Below, one piece after another: positions 60,801 to 64,000 of a stretch of 64,000 nucleotides of DNA. Numbering within the stretch: the stretch's first letter is position 1; each line of letters opens with the position of its first letter. Source of the DNA: Cinnamomum chago. Taxonomy: Eukaryota > Streptophyta > Magnoliopsida > Laurales > Lauraceae. The DNA lies in assembly GCA_038049695.1 (NCBI GenBank), contig CP142451.1, positions 8,492,001-8,556,000 on the forward strand, written 5' to 3'. Under the pieces are notes generated by a model. The model had not been told where the DNA came from. It was given only the letters and a program-made list of their open reading frames with translations, and did no database searches. The position numbers and the translations under genes are program-made.

Positions 60801-62403
60801 ACTATCAACAGTCCATACATATTACATGAAGTGCCCTCACTTAATACACTAATAGGGGAAGAGGAAAACAAATACAAATGTGCTCCTAATGTACATCACC
60901 CTTTCGAATCCAAACATCAAAATTCTTTGAATTTCGTACTTAAGCAGGCATTCCTACACTTGTTACTATCAGATTTTAGTAAAAAATGTATTTAGTAAAT
61001 TTATGTCAAAAGACATCCAGTCTGAACCAAGCTCAATAAAAATCAAATAGCAAAGGCCTTCAAAGCTTCATTTGAAATATGGCTCAAAACTGAAACACCT
61101 GTTACTACCGAGTACATGATCAAGTGTTCAAAACTCTATATGACAGCATTCCATTGTCTGAAAAACTACCATGTCCAACAATTGAGTTCACCACTTGCGA
61201 TGGAAAGATGTTGACCAATTTTTTTTCTTTTAAAGTATGTGACATTTACTGATAGGTCATGTGACATTAATGCTTGTATGCTTTTTGTATAGCTCTAATG
61301 TGTTTGTTTTTTTATACTTTTTGCATAGGTCTAATGTTTTTTTTTTTTTTTTAAGAAAATTATGATTCTAATCTTGTTTTATGAGTACATTACATCCATC
61401 CCAAAGCAAGTTCAGCCAAAATCAAATTGCAAAGAAAACCGTATTTTCATTTCCATAGCATTCAACACTAGTTTCTAGTAATTACTCAATCTAAGTTTTC
61501 AAACAAAATTAGGACCTATTTATAATAGCATCCAATGTTCCACATCGGTTTCTAGTAATTACTCAATCTAAGTTTCCAAACAAACTTAGGACCTATAAAG
61601 GCATCCAATGTCCAGGTGTTCAAATGTTCAGTCAAACTCAAGTTGCAAAAGAGGCCCAGATTTTCATTTTATACTCAGCAATCGGCATACCATTCATACA
61701 CACTTGTTCTACACATTAATCAAACCAAGTATCCAAACAAGGAAATCCACCAATAGCTCAATTGGTGAGGCACCTCCCTTTCACATAAACAACCAGGAAT
61801 CAATCCTGGCTGTTGCGATGCTGGTGAGGATCTTGTGTGAATGTGTGTGAGTGGGAGTGTGAGTACTTACCTCTAAAAGAGAATAAATAAATAAAAAGTA
61901 TACACACAAACCTAGAGACAATTAATGGAAGGCATCCACTCTGAATCAAGTTAAAATGAAATTCCATATAAAAACCATCCACATTTCAGCTTCATATTTC
62001 ACACTATCAGCAAACAATGTGTACGTTTTATATTATTGGAATCAAGAGAACTCATGGGAAGAACAATTCACAAGAACAAAGGGAAACCAATGCGGTTCCA
62101 TCAGCCCCAAAATTTCATGTTTAGTAAGTATATGTTCGAGTGTCATCAGTCTTATCGGGTCATATAAATAAATAAACAATAATGAATTCATAAATTCAAA
62201 ACTAGATCAAAACCACAAAATCATGGAAACCACCACCACTTACTTGTGTGATTCCATTTCACCGAATTCACTTGGAATCCAGGTGAAGGAGAGTAGCTTA
62301 GCATACAAGGATCACTGCCCGTGTCCTCTGAAACATCAAAAACCTTCACAGAGTCGCCTCCACAGGCAGCCAAAAGGGCCGTTGATGGATCTGCAAAGTT
62401 CAT
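47586..62403 (-). CDS. NEDD1: NEDD1 homologue: WD40 protein recruiting gamma-tubulin complexes
   Basis: Coding exons in transcript order: 62403-62244, 59689-59577, 59334-59074, 57270-57166, 53215-53150, 52600-52379, 51252-50692, 48818-48186, 47966-47787, 47693-47586. They join in frame to 802 aa, close to my recollection of about 785 aa for Arabidopsis NEDD1. Residues 1 to about 300 are WD40 repeats ([90 protein letters not shown]). A long Ser/Thr/Pro-rich middle follows (187- and 211-codon exons). The conserved helical C terminus ([46 protein letters not shown]) is the part that binds gamma-tubulin complexes. It acts in microtubule nucleation at spindles and phragmoplasts. An acceptor at 62448-62450 shows that the leader is spliced. 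Introns hold many small transposons. Confidence 0.94.
50432..50480 (+). mobile_element. SINE family 1 remnant
   Basis: TAACACAGTTGGAAGGTGCTCATCCTTGCAA-like A-box region followed by GGGTCAAGTC resembles the family at 12395 and 43128. It is truncated. A similar piece (GTCGGAAGGTGCTCATC) lies at about 53479-53500. Confidence 0.35.
50614..50690. repeat. Compound (GC)6 and (AG)n microsatellite at a splice donor
   Basis: A GC run (50614-50625) and an AG run of about 63 bp end exactly at the donor of NEDD1 exon 7 (exon end 50692). On the transcript the donor reads CAG/GTCTCTCTC, so the intron starts inside the microsatellite. Confidence 0.9.
51791..51845. repeat. (GA)n microsatellite
   Basis: About 55 bp of uninterrupted GA in an intron of NEDD1. 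A shorter GA run lies at 51428-51443. Confidence 0.9.
54200..54454 (+). mobile_element. Complete tiny LTR retroelement (SMART/TRIM-like, 255 bp)
   Basis: Two 65-bp direct repeats (54200-54264 and 54390-54454) start TGTTGATATACATT, end GTTGTTAACA and are about 85-90% alike. Directly after the first is TGGTATTAGAGTC, a near match to the primer binding site complementary to initiator Met-tRNA (TGGTATCAGAGC). Directly before the second is AGGGGAGGGGG, a polypurine tract. The flanks CTAAT and CTGAT (4 of 5) are a likely 5-bp duplication. There is no coding capacity. Size and order fit SMART elements described from grasses. Confidence 0.85.
54648..54725. repeat. 30-bp tandem repeat in NEDD1 intron
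   Basis: GATCTGGAACTGAAGGTGGA..AAATCG is followed by GATCCAGAACCGAAGGTGGA..AAATCG and a third partial copy. A related phrase (GGAACCTAATTC..GGATC) occurs at 53590-53680 on the other side of the SMART element. Confidence 0.6.
54785..54902. repeat. Diverged tandem duplication (about 60 bp)
   Basis: GCGCCTTCTATATAGTGCATATGTGACATG..CCATTGCGAGTAAGG is repeated as ACGCCTTCTATATGAGTGCACATGTGACATG..CCATTGCGAGCAAGG. Confidence 0.6.
56241..57090. repeat. 450-bp tandem duplication in NEDD1 intron, each copy with a SINE
   Basis: Copy 1 starts TCCTATTTTAACATGCTATC at 56241 and copy 2 starts TCCTAACTTAACATGCTATC at 56691. Both continue in parallel through GAAATTTATTAGAAAA, a TTGAACCCACAACCTTAAGG block (minus-strand SINE family 1), AAAAGAACTTCAAGAAATAA and ACCAAGACTGGTAAGCTAG. 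Copy 2 ends about 75 bp from the 57166-57270 coding exon. Its members differ by scattered substitutions and gaps, so the duplication is old. Confidence 0.8.
57542..58416. mobile_element. hAT-like non-autonomous element (875 bp)
   Basis: Terminal inverted repeats CATGGTTTTAAATTCC (left) and CATGGTTTTTAAATTCC (inverse of right) are flanked by an exact 8-bp duplication TTTACAGC (57534-57541 and 58417-58424), the size made by hAT transposases. GC-rich subterminal blocks (CACCGGGTCGACTCGTCCCG at left, CCGCGGGGCATGGGC at right) frame an AT-rich core with no transposase frame. Confidence 0.8.
60407..60532. repeat. 36-bp tandem repeat, about 3.5 copies
   Basis: AGATGTATATAAAAGAAATC plus TGCTAGCACAGACGCC repeats at 60407, 60443, 60479 and partly at 60515, nearly identical. 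It lies in an intron of NEDD1. There are no spacers, so it is not a CRISPR array. Confidence 0.9.
61471..61614. repeat. 77-bp tandem duplication
   Basis: GTTTCTAGTAATTACTCAATCTAAG-like blocks followed by CAAACAAA..TTAGGACCTAT and GCATCCAATGT occur at 61471 and 61548. The second copy lacks a few bases near its end. Confidence 0.75.
61745..61895 (+). mobile_element. tRNA-derived SINE (family 2)
   Basis: TAGCTCAATTGGTGAGGC (61754) fits a polymerase III A box and GGAATCAATCC (61796-61806) a degenerate B box. They are followed by a tRNA-unrelated body (GTGTGAGTGGGAGTGTGAGT, ACTTACCTCTAAAA) and an AATAAATAAA tail. The flanks AAGTATCCAAACAA and AAGTATACACACAA are a possible diverged target duplication. 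A diverged relative lies at 23757-23912. Confidence 0.75.
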
Positions 62404-62446
62404 CTGATTCCAGCTATCCTTTTTCCTTATAAACACAAATTTCTGC

Positions 62447-63510
62447 CCTGAAATGCAACCAACCAATAAAACATAAATGATTTGTCTTTGAACTAAACCC
62501 AAGAGACCACATACTTGTGAAGGAAACGAGGTAGAGAAAACTGTAAAGAGTGCAAAAATCAAGTGTGAACAGTTTTCTCCACCTTTTCTTCTCATCCTCA
62601 AACACCCCAGATTTTATACATTACACCCAAGTACAGTAATCAAATTGCACTAATCCCCCAAAACATAAAAATCATAAAACGCCTCTATCAACAAGATCTA
62701 AAACTTTAATACTTTGAATAGTCGTCCTACATTCAAAAACATGCCCTGAATACTCCCAAAAAGAAACCATCGAAATGTCTCACTTTCGAACAAACAGAAC
62801 CTTGAAATCTCAGAAACTCGAATTGAGTAGCAAATAAACACACCCAAATTGTAGCAAAAAGTAGGAGAGAACCCAAAAAAAAAAAAAAAATCGATCCAAA
62901 AACCCTAATTCTTATTTTATTTGAAAGCAATGAAACAGATCGGAAATGGTAAAACGGGAACATTATCATCAATTAGGGTTCCGACATAAACTGATTTTGA
63001 TTCATATCTAAAACCATGATTCGACGCATGAAATCTTCGAGCTAAAGATACAAATCCAAATGTAGAAACTTTAAAACCCAGGAAACCTATCAGATCAAAA
63101 GGAACGTCAAACCCCCGACCATGACAGATGAAGAAATGAAAGGTCCAGCAGACAATCAGAAGGCAGATCTGGACCGTTCATCTGGTCCCCATTCTCAAAA
63201 TTCAAAACAGAAGGAGGGAGAGAGAGAACCCTAAATGTCGTCTTCTTCGCACGAGCGAAGTGAGCAGAGATCTTCGGCTTCTTCTCCTCCTTCTGAGAGA
63301 TGATGTAGAGAGAGAGAGAGAGAGAAAGAGAGGTTTGAAAATGGTGGAAGAAGAAGAGCGTAAGGAGAGCAGTGAGAGAGAGAGAGCGCTCTGATAGACG
63401 ACGAAGACGAATGTTTTCTTCTCTTCTGCTTAAAACGAAACGGCCTGACGTTCGATCTCTGCCGTCCACTGGAGCTTCTAAAAGGAGCGGCTTTTAAAGG
63501 GATTGATTCA
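62447..63510 (-). promoter_or_regulatory. NEDD1: NEDD1 5' leader and leader intron
   Basis: The exon with the start codon begins at 62447, directly after TTTCAG on the minus strand, so at least one non-coding exon lies upstream. The region 63230-63500 has long CT runs on the minus strand (CTCTCTCTCTC near 63310-63335 and 63375), typical of a plant leader. Its donor was not fixed. Confidence 0.45.
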
Positions 63511-63535
63511 AATACGAACACCTTCTTGGAGCGAG

Positions 63536-63544
63536 ATTATATAC
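63536..63544 (-). promoter_or_regulatory. Probable TATA box of NEDD1
   Basis: GTATATAAT on the minus strand lies about 70 bp before the CT-rich leader. GTGGGCCCC (site II/GGGCCC-like) is about 15 bp further upstream (63555-63564). Confidence 0.5.
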
Positions 63545-64000
63545 AAACTCTTAGTGGGGCCCACATGGCCAGACTCGACAGTGGGCCCAACATAATGATA
63601 ATCCGAACCGTTAGATTTTAACAAAAAGTCTGCAGACCTTGACTCCCGGACCCCGAATGGGAGCCCGACTCCAACGGACCCAGGGGAGTCGGGCTCCCAT
63701 TTGGGGTCCGACTCCGGGATCCAACGGATTGAGATTTTAAATCCTAGATCCCCTTAAGTGGTATATTCTCAAATTCCAATTTGTATTTCGTTTGTCTGGT
63801 AAGAAAAAATCTAACGGTGACCGTGAGTGGATCATTTTTCACATAACTATGGGCAGCCTACATGCATCTAAGTAGTGGCGGCTAGTGGTGATGTCGCCGA
63901 CCCTGAGTAATCCACTCATGATCACCGTGCGTCGTCGACACACTCTAAAGATGCTAATTCTTCGGCGCATGACGGAAACAGAAACATAATTGAGCTCGAG
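63545..64000. other. Region upstream of NEDD1
   Basis: Promoter side of NEDD1 up to the window end. It contains the hairpin at 63648-63709 and no supported gene. Confidence 0.5.
63648..63709. repeat. Strong 25-bp-arm hairpin upstream of NEDD1
   Basis: GGACCCCGAATGGGAGCCCG continuing to ACTCC (63648-63672) is matched inversely at 63685-63709 with one mismatch, separated by 12 nt. It is GC-rich against an AT-rich background and about 105 bp upstream of the TATA box. Confidence 0.85.

Overview
This is nuclear DNA from a flowering plant. Five protein-coding genes of plant families are present. They have long AT-rich introns (up to about 4.5 kb), GT-AG junctions and plant-type leaders, and lie among many small transposable elements. 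The frequent GTGGGGCCCAC-type motifs and large introns would suit a woody or early-diverging angiosperm such as a magnoliid, but the species cannot be named from sequence alone.

Layout. 1-2790: intergenic, with one Harbinger-like MITE. 2925-19845 (+): a 12-exon gene for a 407-aa ankyrin-repeat Raf-like (integrin-linked type) protein kinase; intron 1 holds a 2.7-kb solo-LTR-like insertion with an exact 5-bp target duplication. 19.9-22.4 kb: intergenic. 22397-23533 (-): an intronless AP2/B3 (RAV-family) transcription factor whose 5' leader region is built from about four degenerate tandem units, one carrying a SINE. 25.2-32.7 kb: gene-free, with two MITEs and a second solo LTR of the family seen in the kinase intron. 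34030-38563 (+): a 7-exon PRONE-type RopGEF. 38.6-41.1 kb: intergenic. 42914-44406 (+): a small acidic/basic conserved protein of unknown function. 44.4-47.6 kb: intergenic, with several Harbinger-like MITEs. 47586-62403 (-): a 10-coding-exon NEDD1 gene (WD40, gamma-tubulin recruitment) whose introns hold a 255-bp SMART/TRIM-like LTR element, an 875-bp hAT-like element, SINEs and tandem duplications.

The genes do not form a pathway. Coding-exon boundaries were worked out by hand; every listed coding junction keeps the reading frame, and the predicted proteins are 407, 378, 492, 132 and 802 aa. 5' leaders, transcription starts and the RopGEF start codon are less certain. I found no CRISPR array, rRNA or convincing functional tRNA gene, and no clearly new biological system. 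The most unusual signals are the multiplied splice-site-bearing leader of the AP2/B3 gene, paired solo LTRs that carry different palindromic cassettes, CT microsatellites abutting four 5' splice sites, and an intact-looking 255-bp LTR retroelement.
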